A DNA stretch of 16,163 bases, taken from contig DATBFX010000354.1 of the NCBI GenBank assembly GCA_036558305.1, forward strand, positions 1 to 16,163, in the 5' to 3' direction. The DNA comes from DATBFX01 sp036558305 (GTDB lineage: Bacteria > Chloroflexota > Chloroflexia > Thermomicrobiales > UBA6265). Positions 1-7,106 of this stretch are shown piece by piece. Under the pieces are notes generated by a model. That model saw only the letters and a program-made list of their open reading frames with translations, did no database searches and had not been told where the DNA came from. A program made the translations under genes and the position numbers. Within the stretch, counting starts at the first letter, position 1; each line of letters begins with the position of its first letter.

Positions 1-30
1 GGCGGGGTCGGGGGCGGGGCGATCGGTCAC
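1..30 (-). CDS. Start of an unidentified gene, cut by the left edge
   Basis: Only the first ten codons lie in the window: GTG at 30-28 reading MTDRPAPDPA. The start is supported by an AAGGAG Shine-Dalgarno sequence (39-44) eight bases upstream and by a sigma70-type promoter further upstream (87-115). The Pro/Ala/Asp-rich beginning suggests a flexible N-terminus, and no family can be named. It is co-directional with the glycosyltransferase at 259-2271 but has its own promoter, so it need not share that transcript. Confidence 0.5.
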   Translation of the reverse strand, partial: MTDRPAPDPA

Positions 31-86
31 GGGCGGGGCTCCTTGCGCGAACGGGCGCGCCCCTCCCGGCACGCCCTCGCCCGCAG

Positions 87-115
87 ACCATATCCACCGC
101 CCTACCCCCTGTCAA
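87..115 (-). promoter_or_regulatory. Sigma70-type promoter for the left-edge gene
   Basis: On the minus strand there is a perfect -35 TTGACA (115-110), a 17-base spacer and a -10 TATGGT (92-87, four of six matches). Transcription would start near 80, leaving a leader of about 50 bases before the GTG at 30. Hexamers, spacing and a downstream ribosome site all agree, which is unusual support in this GC-rich window. Confidence 0.6.
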
Positions 116-140
116 ATGACTTTTGGCAGGCCGCTTAGGA

Positions 141-213
141 GTCTGAGGCGGCAGCCCGGACAACTAACGAGCGGGCCGAGAAAGCGAGGGGGCTGCCGTC
201 GCAAGCCTCAGAC
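141..213. repeat. Long imperfect inverted repeat between genes
   Basis: The arms GTCTGAGGC (141-149) and GCCTCAGAC (205-213) pair perfectly. Just inside, GGCAGCC (150-156) pairs with GGCTGCC (191-197), leaving a 7-base bulge (198-204) on one side and a loop of 34 bases. It lies 45 bases past the glycosyltransferase stop on the minus strand. No T-run follows, so a classical intrinsic terminator is doubtful. It could be a Rho-assisted 3' structure or a leader element of the neighbouring gene, although it sits upstream of that gene's predicted promoter. Confidence 0.45.
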
Positions 214-258
214 GGTCCTTCGCCAGTTCGATCGGGGCGCCATTCTTCCCGTGCGAAG

Positions 259-2271
259 TCAGGTCGTCGCGTCGCACGATCCGAACGCTGCCCGCACACC
301 GGCGGGTGCCGGTTTGGCCGGCGGCAGCGCCGCCGCGAGCCGGTCGAACGACTGCCACGTCGCGTGACCCGCCGCCTGCTCGACGCGCGCCAGCAGATCG
401 TAGCTCCGGGGATCGCCGGGGTAGAGGGCGACCAGGCGCACCGCGATCGTCCGGGCGCCGTCGACGTCGCCCCGGTCGAGGCGCTGCTCGGCCCGGTCCC
501 ACATCAAGGCGTCGCTGTCGCTGAGGGGCGGCACAAACCCGGCGACGAGGGGAACAATCTGGTCCGGGTCGAGACCTTGCAGGGTGTAGAGGTTCGCCAG
601 ACTCTCGCGGACGGACGGGGCCAGAATCTGACTGCGGCAGTCCTCCGGTTCGGCGGCGTCCATCGCCCGTCGCAGCACCGCTTCGATCCCGGTTGTGCCG
701 CCACCGGTCACCCCGGCGGACGGATGGAGCAGGACGACGAGGTCGAAGACCTCGACCTCCCCCACCTGCTGCAGCGCCGCGACGAGCGCCTGGCTCTGCT
801 CCGGGTAGTACCACTCCGTGCTGATCCCCCACCAGAGATCGGGATGGCGCTCGGCGACCGCGGCCAACCGCGGATCGCGCGCGTCGATGGAGCACCGCGC
901 CGCGCCGGCGTCCTCCAAGTAGTAGGGAACAACGGCGGAAAAGGCGTTCCCCAGGCCGTCGATCACGACGAAGCAACTCTCCGCTCTCGCGGCCTGGGTG
1001 TAGGCCAGCGCAGCGTCGCGCCAGTTGGGTTTGAGCGGCCCGGTAAAGATGAACCTGGCTTCGTAGGCTCGGATCCCCACGGCGTTGAAGACGAAGAACA
1101 CCGCCAGGATCGCCGCTCCGGCGATGCGGGCGAGTCGCGGTCGGGCCCGGCGCAGCGGCGGCGGCAGCAGGCCATTGGCGCCGAACGTGGCCAACCCGAG
1201 CACCATCGGCAACGACGCCAGTACGTAACGCGTGTTCATGACGTGGGAGGTCTGGATTGAGAGGAGGATGGCGCAGGGGACCAGGATCCAGGCCAGGGCA
1301 ACCGCGACCTCCCGCGATCGCGCCCGAACCACCGCCAACACGCCGGTGACGACGAGTCCGGTGGTGAGCATGTCGGAGAGACGCCAGGTCGGGAGCGGAT
1401 TCGCCAGTTGGACCGTCATCCACCAACCGTTGATCAGTACCCGGCCGAGCGACGGGGTGGGCGAAACGGTGGCGTCGTTCATGTGCGCCACGGCGAAGAA
1501 ATCGCTCGCGAGCGGCAGCCACCCGATCAGGATCGTGGCGAAGGCGATGGCCGGTGTGCGGAGCGTCGAACCGATCGCGGCGGTCGGCCGTCGCCGGTCA
1601 CTCAGCACCAGGATCAGCGCCACCACCGCCAGGGTCGGCAGGACGACGATGGCCGCGAAGTAACTCGACCAGACGTCGAGCAACCCGAAGACGGCGACCC
1701 AAACCCACTCGCGGCGGCTCCCATCGTCGAAAGCCCTGAGCAAAAACAGGAGACCGCACAGGCTGAACAACACCAGGAGCGCGGCCGGCCGCGCCTCTTG
1801 CGAATAGGCGATGTGGAGCGGCGAGACGGCAAAGAAGAGCGCCCCGATCGCGGCTGCGTGCGCTCCCAGCAACCGCCGGAGGACGAGGTAGGCAACCGGA
1901 ATCGCCGCCACACCGGCGAGCGCGAAGGGCAGGCGCATCGCCGCGTCGGTCGTCGAGATCTTCCTGACGGCGTGGATGATCAGGAGATGGAGGGGCGGGT
2001 TGTTCGTGAAGAGTTGGTCGATCAGGTCTTCACCGGCGTCGATGCGCAGTCGTGCCCGCAGGATGGCGGAGACCGGATGTCTGGCAATCGAGATCGAGAT
2101 CAGTTCGTCGTACCAGAGACTCTTGGCGCCGAGCGTCGGCAACCGCAGGAGCGCGGCGAGGATCGTGGTGAAGACGATGACGAATCGCTGCTCGATGACC
2201 AGCCGCACCCAGGCGCCCGCCCGCCCAGCGCGGACCAAGCGTTGCTCGCCAAGCCACGCCTCGTGCTGCAA
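259..2271 (-). CDS. GT39/PMT-like integral membrane glycosyltransferase
   Basis: Probable transfer of a sugar from a polyprenyl-phosphate donor to a lipid or protein acceptor on the outer face of the membrane, as in the PMT/ArnT-like superfamily; donor and acceptor are unknown. The first membrane segment (about residues 30-43) is followed by the Asp-Glu pair of the WYDEL motif (D55, E56), then NPPLHLLI and the SQEAR motif (E159, R161), all typical of this fold. About ten hydrophobic segments follow to roughly residue 400, then a soluble tail whose last 60 residues look like a TPR helix pair. I chose TTG at 2271 (670 aa) because GGAGG lies nine bases upstream. The frame is open to 2472, but that would run through the terminator hairpin at 2445-2470. 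GTG at 2208 is an alternative. Confidence 0.8.
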   Translation of the reverse strand: MQHEAWLGEQRLVRAGRAGAWVRLVIEQRFVIVFTTILAALLRLPTLGAKSLWYDELISISIARHPVSAILRARLRIDAGEDLIDQLFTNNPPLHLLIIHAVRKISTTDAAMRLPFALAGVAAIPVAYLVLRRLLGAHAAAIGALFFAVSPLHIAYSQEARPAALLVLFSLCGLLFLLRAFDDGSRREWVWVAVFGLLDVWSSYFAAIVVLPTLAVVALILVLSDRRRPTAAIGSTLRTPAIAFATILIGWLPLASDFFAVAHMNDATVSPTPSLGRVLINGWWMTVQLANPLPTWRLSDMLTTGLVVTGVLAVVRARSREVAVALAWILVPCAILLSIQTSHVMNTRYVLASLPMVLGLATFGANGLLPPPLRRARPRLARIAGAAILAVFFVFNAVGIRAYEARFIFTGPLKPNWRDAALAYTQAARAESCFVVIDGLGNAFSAVVPYYLEDAGAARCSIDARDPRLAAVAERHPDLWWGISTEWYYPEQSQALVAALQQVGEVEVFDLVVLLHPSAGVTGGGTTGIEAVLRRAMDAAEPEDCRSQILAPSVRESLANLYTLQGLDPDQIVPLVAGFVPPLSDSDALMWDRAEQRLDRGDVDGARTIAVRLVALYPGDPRSYDLLARVEQAAGHATWQSFDRLAAALPPAKPAPAGVRAAFGSCDATT

Positions 2272-2437
2272 GGCCGCGATCCTCCGGCGACAAATCGAAT
2301 GGGCCAGGGAAACCGGCGATCCTGCCGGTATGCTCGCTTCAGCGTAGCGGCGAGCGTCCGCGCCGGAACATCCCAAAATGGTCCCGGCCTTGACCATTCG
2401 CACCGGTCCGGCGCACCGTCGGCCTGGTTTCAAGGGG

Positions 2438-2470
2438 AAAACGAGCGCCACCCCATTTCCGGGGTGGCGC
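2438..2470 (-). terminator. Rho-independent terminator after the MMPL gene
   Basis: A perfect 10-bp stem, GCGCCACCCC / GGGGTGGCGC (2445-2454 with 2461-2470), has a 6-base loop. On the minus strand it is followed by TCGTTTT. It begins 30 bases past the MMPL transporter stop. It separates that gene from the glycosyltransferase and argues against long N-terminal extensions of the latter. Confidence 0.8.
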
Positions 2471-2499
2471 ATCGCGAAAGCGATTGGTTTGGACCGTCC

Positions 2500-4767
2500 C
2501 TAATCCCCGGCCGCCTCGGCCACCCGTCGCGGGGCGGCGATCGCGCCGCCCTCGACGCGGAGGTCCGGCAGCCACTTCAGCCAGGTCGGCAGGTACCAGT
2601 TCCAGTCGCCGAGCAGGCGCATCGAGGCGGGGACCAGGATCGAGCGGACGACCGTGGCGTCGAGGAAGACCGCGACGGCCAGACCGAAACCAACCTGCTG
2701 CAGCATCACCAAGCGGCCGGAGGCGAAACCGACGAAGACGGCGACCATGATCAGGGCGGCGCCGGTGATGATCCGCGCCGTCGATTGCAGACCGACCGCG
2801 ACCGACTCCTGGTTGCGCTTGGTCGCGTCGTAGTGCTCGCGGATACGGGAGAGCAGGAAGACGTGGTAGTCCATGCTGAGACCGAACAGCACGCAGAAGA
2901 GGAAGATCGGGATCCAGGCTTCGATCGTCGGCGTCTTCTGGAAGCCGAAGAATCCGTGCAGGTAGCCCTTCTGGAAGACGAAGACCAGCAACCCGTAGGC
3001 CGCGCCCACCGAGAGCAGGTTCATCACGATCGCCTTCGCGGGGACGACGATCGAGCGGAAGACGATCATCAGGAGGATGAAACTCAGACCGAGGACGAAG
3101 GCGAAGACGAGCGGCGTCCATTCGGCGACCAGATCGAAGAAGTCCTTGTTGAAGGCCGTGTCGCCGGTGACGAGGACCTCCGCCTGCGGCACCGCCGCGA
3201 AGGAGCGCGGGATCATCACCGTGCGGAGTTTGACGACGAGGTCGGCGGCGGCCGGGTCGTTCGGATTCGTGGCGAGGGTGGCGCGGATCAGGGCGACGTC
3301 GCCGGCGGCGTTCCACTGCACCGGATCGACCGCGGCGAACCCCTCGTGCGGCAGTTTCGCGCTCAGGTCGGCGATCGCCGCGGTGACCTTGGGATCGTCC
3401 TTCCGACCGGAGACGACGATCTCGACCGGCGCCAACCGGCCCGCCGAGAAGTCGCGTTGCAGGATCTCGAAGCCGCGCTTGACGTCGCTCTGCGGCAGCG
3501 TCTCGACCCCGGCGGACCCGGTGTGGAGGTCGAAGTACGGCACCGCCGCGGCGAGGAGCAGCCCGACCGCGAGGACGACGGCGACGACCGGGCGCCCCAT
3601 CACGACGCGGGTGATCCGACCCCAGAACCCGGAGTGGATCGTCTCGTGGTCGAACGCGGCCTGCTTGGCGGCGGTCGCCTCGTCGTACGTGCGGCGGCGC
3701 GGCCAATCGACGCGATCGCCGAGGAGACTGAGCACGGCCGGGATCAGCGTCAGCATCGCCAGCACCGCGACGACGACGACGAGGATGGCGCCGAGCCCGA
3801 GCGAGCGGAAGATGGTCGTCGGGATCAGGAAGAGACCGAACAGGGCGAAGACGACCGTCATCCCGGAGAAGAGCACGGCCTTGCTGGCGGTGCCGCCGGC
3901 GATCTCGATCGCCTCCTGCTTCGGTCGACCGCGCCGCCGCTCCTCGCGGTAGCGCTCGACGATGAAGAGGGCGTAGTCGATGCCGACCGCGAGGCCGATC
4001 ATCGTGATCATGTTGGTGATGAAAAACGAGAGGTCGACGAAGTGGCCGATGAAGGCGGTCAAGCCGAAGGCGACCGCGATCGAGAAGAGGGCGAGGATGA
4101 CCGGGATGCCGGCGGCCACGAGCGCGCCGAAGACGACGACCAGGATGATCAGCGCCGCCGGGATGCCGAGGACTTCGGCCTTCTGCAAATCTTCCTCGGC
4201 GATCGTGTTGAACTCGTCGCCGATGCTGATGTCGCCGACGGTGAGCGTCTCGATCTCACCGGTCGCGTGCGCCTTGACGGTGGTGCGGAACTCGTCGGCG
4301 CGGTCGGAGGCGGCGTCGACTTCACCCAGCAGGGTGACCGGGATCACGGTGGTCTTGCGATCCTTGGAGACGAGTTGCTCGGCCGTCGCCGGCGACGCCG
4401 CTTTCGCCTCGTAGTAGTTGTAGGTCGCGGTCGGCGCGGTGTTGACGAGCCCGGTCAGACCGCGCAGGGCGGCGGTCGTCTCGACGACGACCTGCTGGAA
4501 AGCCGGATCGTCGACCGTCTTGTCGGTCGAGGTCACGATCACCGTTTCGGTCAACGGGTCCTTTTGCCCGAACCCTTCCTTCAGCCGATCGAAGCCGCGC
4601 ACCGACTCCGGATTGTTGAGGAAATTCGAGTCGGTCGTCAGCGCGTCGCTGAGACTGGTTGCGGTCGAGAAGATCGCAAGCAGCAGGATGACGAGCCAGA
4701 CACCGACAACAGGCCAGGGCCGCCTGGCGCTGAGACGCGCCAGACCGGCGGTAGACAACACCGACAA
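2500..4767 (-). CDS. MMPL/RND-family membrane transporter
   Basis: A predicted inner-membrane transporter of the MMPL branch of the RND superfamily, which moves lipids or hydrophobic compounds using the proton gradient; the substrate cannot be told. The protein (755 aa) shows the internal duplication of the family: a membrane helix near residues 18-35, an extracellular domain, a six-helix block with the GIDYALF motif (D264, Y265), a second external domain from about 410, and a second helix block with SMDYHVF (D633, Y634). These Asp-Tyr pairs are the expected proton-relay positions. TTG at 4767 is preferred because AAAGGGG lies six bases upstream. The open frame reaches 4848, but the extra residues are basic and not family-like. 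It is followed by a strong terminator, so it is probably monocistronic. No regulator gene is adjacent. Confidence 0.88.
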   Translation of the reverse strand: MSVLSTAGLARLSARRPWPVVGVWLVILLLAIFSTATSLSDALTTDSNFLNNPESVRGFDRLKEGFGQKDPLTETVIVTSTDKTVDDPAFQQVVVETTAALRGLTGLVNTAPTATYNYYEAKAASPATAEQLVSKDRKTTVIPVTLLGEVDAASDRADEFRTTVKAHATGEIETLTVGDISIGDEFNTIAEEDLQKAEVLGIPAALIILVVVFGALVAAGIPVILALFSIAVAFGLTAFIGHFVDLSFFITNMITMIGLAVGIDYALFIVERYREERRRGRPKQEAIEIAGGTASKAVLFSGMTVVFALFGLFLIPTTIFRSLGLGAILVVVVAVLAMLTLIPAVLSLLGDRVDWPRRRTYDEATAAKQAAFDHETIHSGFWGRITRVVMGRPVVAVVLAVGLLLAAAVPYFDLHTGSAGVETLPQSDVKRGFEILQRDFSAGRLAPVEIVVSGRKDDPKVTAAIADLSAKLPHEGFAAVDPVQWNAAGDVALIRATLATNPNDPAAADLVVKLRTVMIPRSFAAVPQAEVLVTGDTAFNKDFFDLVAEWTPLVFAFVLGLSFILLMIVFRSIVVPAKAIVMNLLSVGAAYGLLVFVFQKGYLHGFFGFQKTPTIEAWIPIFLFCVLFGLSMDYHVFLLSRIREHYDATKRNQESVAVGLQSTARIITGAALIMVAVFVGFASGRLVMLQQVGFGLAVAVFLDATVVRSILVPASMRLLGDWNWYLPTWLKWLPDLRVEGGAIAAPRRVAEAAGD

Positions 4768-5043
4768 TGGAGTCCCCTTTCGTTCCCTTCCGCTATTGCG
4801 CTCCACACCAACAGGTTTGCGCTTACGCCCGACGACCGCCTGCCACATCCGAACGACCGACTATCTCCGAAAACGCATCGTTTTACCGATCCCGCTCGCG
4901 TCGGGGGTCGCCGTGTCCTTAGTGCGACCCTGCACAATCATGACGTAGGCAATCGGCTTTGTCGTCCGTCAAACGGCGTAATTGGCGATCGGACGGAGCG
5001 GGCCGATTACGCAGATCTACTCCGTATCTCGACGTAGCGATAC

Positions 5044-5205
5044 TCAACCCAGGGCGGTCGCCGGGCGGCACGGTCGCACGATGCGCGTCGCCGCGAGACT
5101 GGCCACCCAGGGGAACGCACGGGTCGAGGCATTGTCCGCGTCGCGCCGAACGGTCTCGGCGACTGCCGCGGCGGCCTGGTAGCTGAGTGATGATTGCGGG
5201 TTCGT
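5044..5205 (-). CDS. Possible small or decayed ORF, about 53 aa
   Basis: A perfect AAGGAGG (5212-5218) stands in otherwise gene-poor DNA. The frame with high GC at third positions begins six bases later with ACG, reads TNPQSSLSYQAAAAVAETVR and so on, and ends at TGA (5044-5046). The only nearby ATG (5210-5208) is one base from the Shine-Dalgarno sequence, too close, and opens a different frame with poor codon use. Either a rare ACG start is used, a start codon has been lost by mutation, or the site is chance. No family is recognised. Confidence 0.22.
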   Translation of the reverse strand, partial: TNPQSSLSYQAAAAVAETVRRDADNASTRAFPWVASLAATRIVRPCRPATALG

Positions 5206-5420
5206 GACATCCCTCCTTCGGTTGCACGGCGATCGGTCCGTTGCGATCAGGATGGCAGGATCGAAGGCCGGCGCCGTCGCCCAAATTGCCGAATTGGGCG
5301 GGACCGCCCACCGCAACCGTGCCGGGGTTGCTCGGCAGGAATGCCTATGGGCCAGCGACCACGTTGGGTGAAGCCGGTGCGACAACAGCCGGCCCCCGTG
5401 CGTGGCAGAACCGGCGCGGA

Positions 5421-5496
5421 GAGGTCCTTCGCTGGCGCTCAGGATGACCGGGGGGCGGCACCCTCAACTGGTCATCCTGAGCTTGCGAAGGATCTC
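5421..5496. repeat. Palindromic intergenic repeat (CCTTCGC...CTCAGGATGAC type)
   Basis: CTCAGGATGACC (5438-5449) pairs perfectly with GGTCATCCTGAG (5470-5481) around a 20-base loop. Outside it TCCTTCGC (5425-5432) pairs with GCGAAGGA (5485-5492), with small differing spacers (TGGCG versus AAG). Sequences of the form CCTTCGC-n-GCTCAGGATGAC recur between genes in many GC-rich bacterial genomes, from my general knowledge. I therefore read this as one copy of a dispersed REP-like element. It is not followed by a T-run. Confidence 0.7.
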
Positions 5497-5575
5497 TTTC
5501 GGCGTCGCTTCGGCTCAGCAGTTTTTCTGATGGCGCACTACACTGCGGCCAATCGTGCTTGGAGGGATCATCACA

Positions 5576-5995
5576 TTGGCTGCATCAAACCCGCCGACCG
5601 ACCAGAGCAGCGACCTCGGCGAAATCGTCGTCCTCAACCGAGACCTCTTCTTCGGCGTCACAATCGGCAACATCCTGCGCGGTCTCGGCTACCGGGTCTC
5701 GTTCGTGCCGACGACCGAGGCTTTTGCCCGACACCTGCGGTCGGACGGAGTCGCTCCGGTTCTCGGCGTCATCGATATGGGGGTCGGGGTGGATTGGGAG
5801 GCGATCGCCTCCCTCACCGGATCGGAGGCGAGCCCGACACCGCTGCTCGTCTTCGGTTCGCACCTCGACGTCGAAGGCCGGCGGGCGGCGAAGGCGGCCG
5901 GGGTGAGGCGCGTGGTCTCGAACGGCGACTTTCACCGCGACATGGTCGCGTTGGTGCAGCGATACGCAAACCCGAGCGGACGCGACACCGATTGA
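5576..5995 (+). CDS. Degenerate receiver-like (CheY-fold) protein
   Basis: A small stand-alone protein (139 aa) with the alternating strand-helix pattern of a response-regulator receiver: EIVVLNRD (D23 in the acidic-pocket position), then PVLGVIDMG with D67 at the phospho-acceptor position. The strand-4 Thr/Ser is replaced by FGSH (G94), and the conserved Lys of strand 5 is replaced in VVSNGDF (N116). It therefore looks like a pseudo-receiver that probably does not use the normal phosphorylation switch. There is no output domain and no kinase gene beside it. The TTG start at 5576 is chosen for the GGAGGG at 5561-5566; GTG at 5555 lacks such a site. Function unknown; a partner-binding adaptor role is inference. 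Confidence 0.65.
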   Translation: MAASNPPTDQSSDLGEIVVLNRDLFFGVTIGNILRGLGYRVSFVPTTEAFARHLRSDGVAPVLGVIDMGVGVDWEAIASLTGSEASPTPLLVFGSHLDVEGRRAAKAAGVRRVVSNGDFHRDMVALVQRYANPSGRDTD

Positions 5996-6114
5996 GGTGC
6001 GAGGATTGTAGGGTTCGCGGACCCAGGTCAGCGGCTGTGCCGATCTCGGCGCACCGAGTATCATCGCGCATCGATATGACTGTCGGGCGCAATCGTGGCG
6101 GGGAGGAGTGATCG

Positions 6115-6888
6115 ATGAGGCGGTGGATCGGGGGATTACTGACGGCGGGGATGCTGGCCGTCGTCGTGGTGTCGCTGACGCCCACGTCGGGCATCAGGGC
6201 GCAGGATGCGAATGAGGACGACCAGGCGACCGCGATCGCCGATCTGCAAACGCGCGTGGCCGCCCTGGAAACCGCGGTCGCCGGTACCCCGGGTGCCGAG
6301 ACCGGTGGGAAAGTGCTGTTCGAGGCGAACGCGCAGACCGGCTTCGACGAGTGGACCGAGGGATACTTCGGGGGATTCACCAGCCAGTTCACCGTCAAGG
6401 ACGGGATCCTCGTCGCGGACGTCGGCGGTTACACGATCCTCTACGCCCCCTATCTGACGACGACGCCGGACTACGTCCTCGAGGCCGAGATTCGGCAAAT
6501 CCCGACCTCGCCCGGCACACCGGAACCGGCGTTCGGCACCATCGCCGGCCTGGCCGCCCGCTACAAGGACAACGACTACCCCAAGGACAACGTGGGATAC
6601 GTCGCGACCACCTGGGGGACCGGCGTCGAGCTCAAGGGCGAGGATGGCTCCCTGCTCGCGTCCTCGGAGAAACTGATCGGCGCGGACAAGGTCGACCCCC
6701 GCGAGGGATGGCACACCTATCGCTTGGAGGTCCACGGCGACTCGTTGCGGTTCCTGATCGACGGCACGCCGGTCGCCAAGGGGACCGGAGCAACCTATAC
6801 CGGCATCGGCGAGGACGGCCGGGTCGGGGTCATCGCCTCGCTCGGCCCGCTGGAGGTGCGCAGCTTCCGCGTGCTCGCCTGGGAATAG
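6115..6888 (+). CDS. Secreted beta-rich (concanavalin/LamG-like) protein
   Basis: The 257-residue product starts with a signal peptide: MRRW, then a hydrophobic run to about residue 24, with probable cleavage near Ala29 in GIRAQ. A short predicted coiled coil follows (ATAIADLQTRVAALETAVAG, about 38-57). From 65 to the end it is beta-rich, with a pattern (VLFEANAQTGFDEW, WHTYRLEVHGDSLRFLIDG, GRVGVIASLG) typical of jelly-roll domains of the LamG/DUF1080-like type that bind or cleave sugars. No catalytic residues can be assigned. ATG follows GGAGGAG by about six bases. A TATCAT at 6059-6064 could be its -10, but no good -35 is seen. A terminator closes the unit at 6926-6958. Confidence 0.72.
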   Translation: MRRWIGGLLTAGMLAVVVVSLTPTSGIRAQDANEDDQATAIADLQTRVAALETAVAGTPGAETGGKVLFEANAQTGFDEWTEGYFGGFTSQFTVKDGILVADVGGYTILYAPYLTTTPDYVLEAEIRQIPTSPGTPEPAFGTIAGLAARYKDNDYPKDNVGYVATTWGTGVELKGEDGSLLASSEKLIGADKVDPREGWHTYRLEVHGDSLRFLIDGTPVAKGTGATYTGIGEDGRVGVIASLGPLEVRSFRVLAWE

Positions 6889-6925
6889 ATCGATCCGGGT
6901 GTGCGGCTGCTGAGTCGGAGGCCGC

Positions 6926-6958
6926 GGAACGGTGCCTCTTCGCGGCTCCGTTCCTTTT
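6926..6958 (+). terminator. Rho-independent terminator of the secreted-protein gene
   Basis: GGAACGGTGCC (6926-6936) pairs with GGCTCCGTTCC (6944-6954), with a single T-T mismatch and a 7-base loop, followed at once by TTTT. It lies 37 bases after the stop at 6888 and insulates the recombinase promoter downstream. Confidence 0.8.
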
Positions 6959-6970
6959 GAACCAGATGTC

Positions 6971-6982
6971 ACGTACGTACAT
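6971..6982. promoter_or_regulatory. Upstream GTACGTAC element (possible second operator)
   Basis: The sequence ACGTACGTACAT contains the octamer GTACGTAC (6973-6980) that also forms the core of the palindrome at 7035-7046. The two octamers are exactly 64 bp apart, about six helical turns, which would suit cooperative binding and looping by one regulator. The regulator is unknown. Confidence 0.35.
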
Positions 6983-7007
6983 ATTCGCGCACCAGCCCGA
7001 ACCATCC

Positions 7008-7036
7008 TTGACGTCCACGGCGGTTGCGTCTAGAGT
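7008..7036 (+). promoter_or_regulatory. Sigma70-type promoter of the recombinase gene
   Basis: The -35 TTGACG (7008-7013, five of six matches), a 17-base spacer and the -10 TAGAGT (7031-7036, four of six) predict transcription from about 7043, giving a leader of roughly 64 bases before the GTG at 7107. Confidence 0.6.
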
Positions 7037-7046
7037 GTACGTACAC
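7035..7046. promoter_or_regulatory. Perfect 12-bp palindrome over the transcription start (operator candidate)
   Basis: GTGTACGTACAC is self-complementary. It overlaps the last bases of the -10 hexamer and the predicted start point, the classical place for a repressor. It could alternatively be a binding site of the recombinase itself. No regulator gene adjoins. Confidence 0.45.
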
Positions 7047-7106
7047 AAGTTATCCGAACTCCCCGCGTTCGGCTCCGATCCGGCGACGCGAGGAGGAACA
7101 GAGCGG

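Larger units (their letters stand above)
4768..5575. other. Gene-poor 0.8-kb intergenic region
   Basis: This lies between the divergently oriented MMPL transporter and receiver-like genes. I see no convincing protein of normal size; the open frames here are arginine/proline-rich artefacts of GC bias. Visible content is a TTGACG hexamer about 200 bases upstream of the MMPL start without a clear -10, the doubtful small ORF at 5044-5205, and the palindromic repeat at 5421-5496. It could be a decayed gene region. Confidence 0.5.

Noticed and set aside
2339..3706. A 455-codon frame on the minus strand inside the MMPL gene
   Set aside because: Arg/Pro/Gly-rich shadow in another frame of a well-identified gene.
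1408..5037. A 1209-codon open frame on the plus strand
   Set aside because: It is antisense to the glycosyltransferase and the MMPL transporter. Its Asp/Glu/Arg/Gly/Gln-rich composition, with no domains, is what antisense frames give in GC-rich DNA.
5007..5210. ATG-started 67-codon ORF after AAGGAGG on the minus strand
   Set aside because: The ATG is only one base from the Shine-Dalgarno sequence, and the frame is Arg/Pro-rich with poor third-position GC; the ACG frame fits better.
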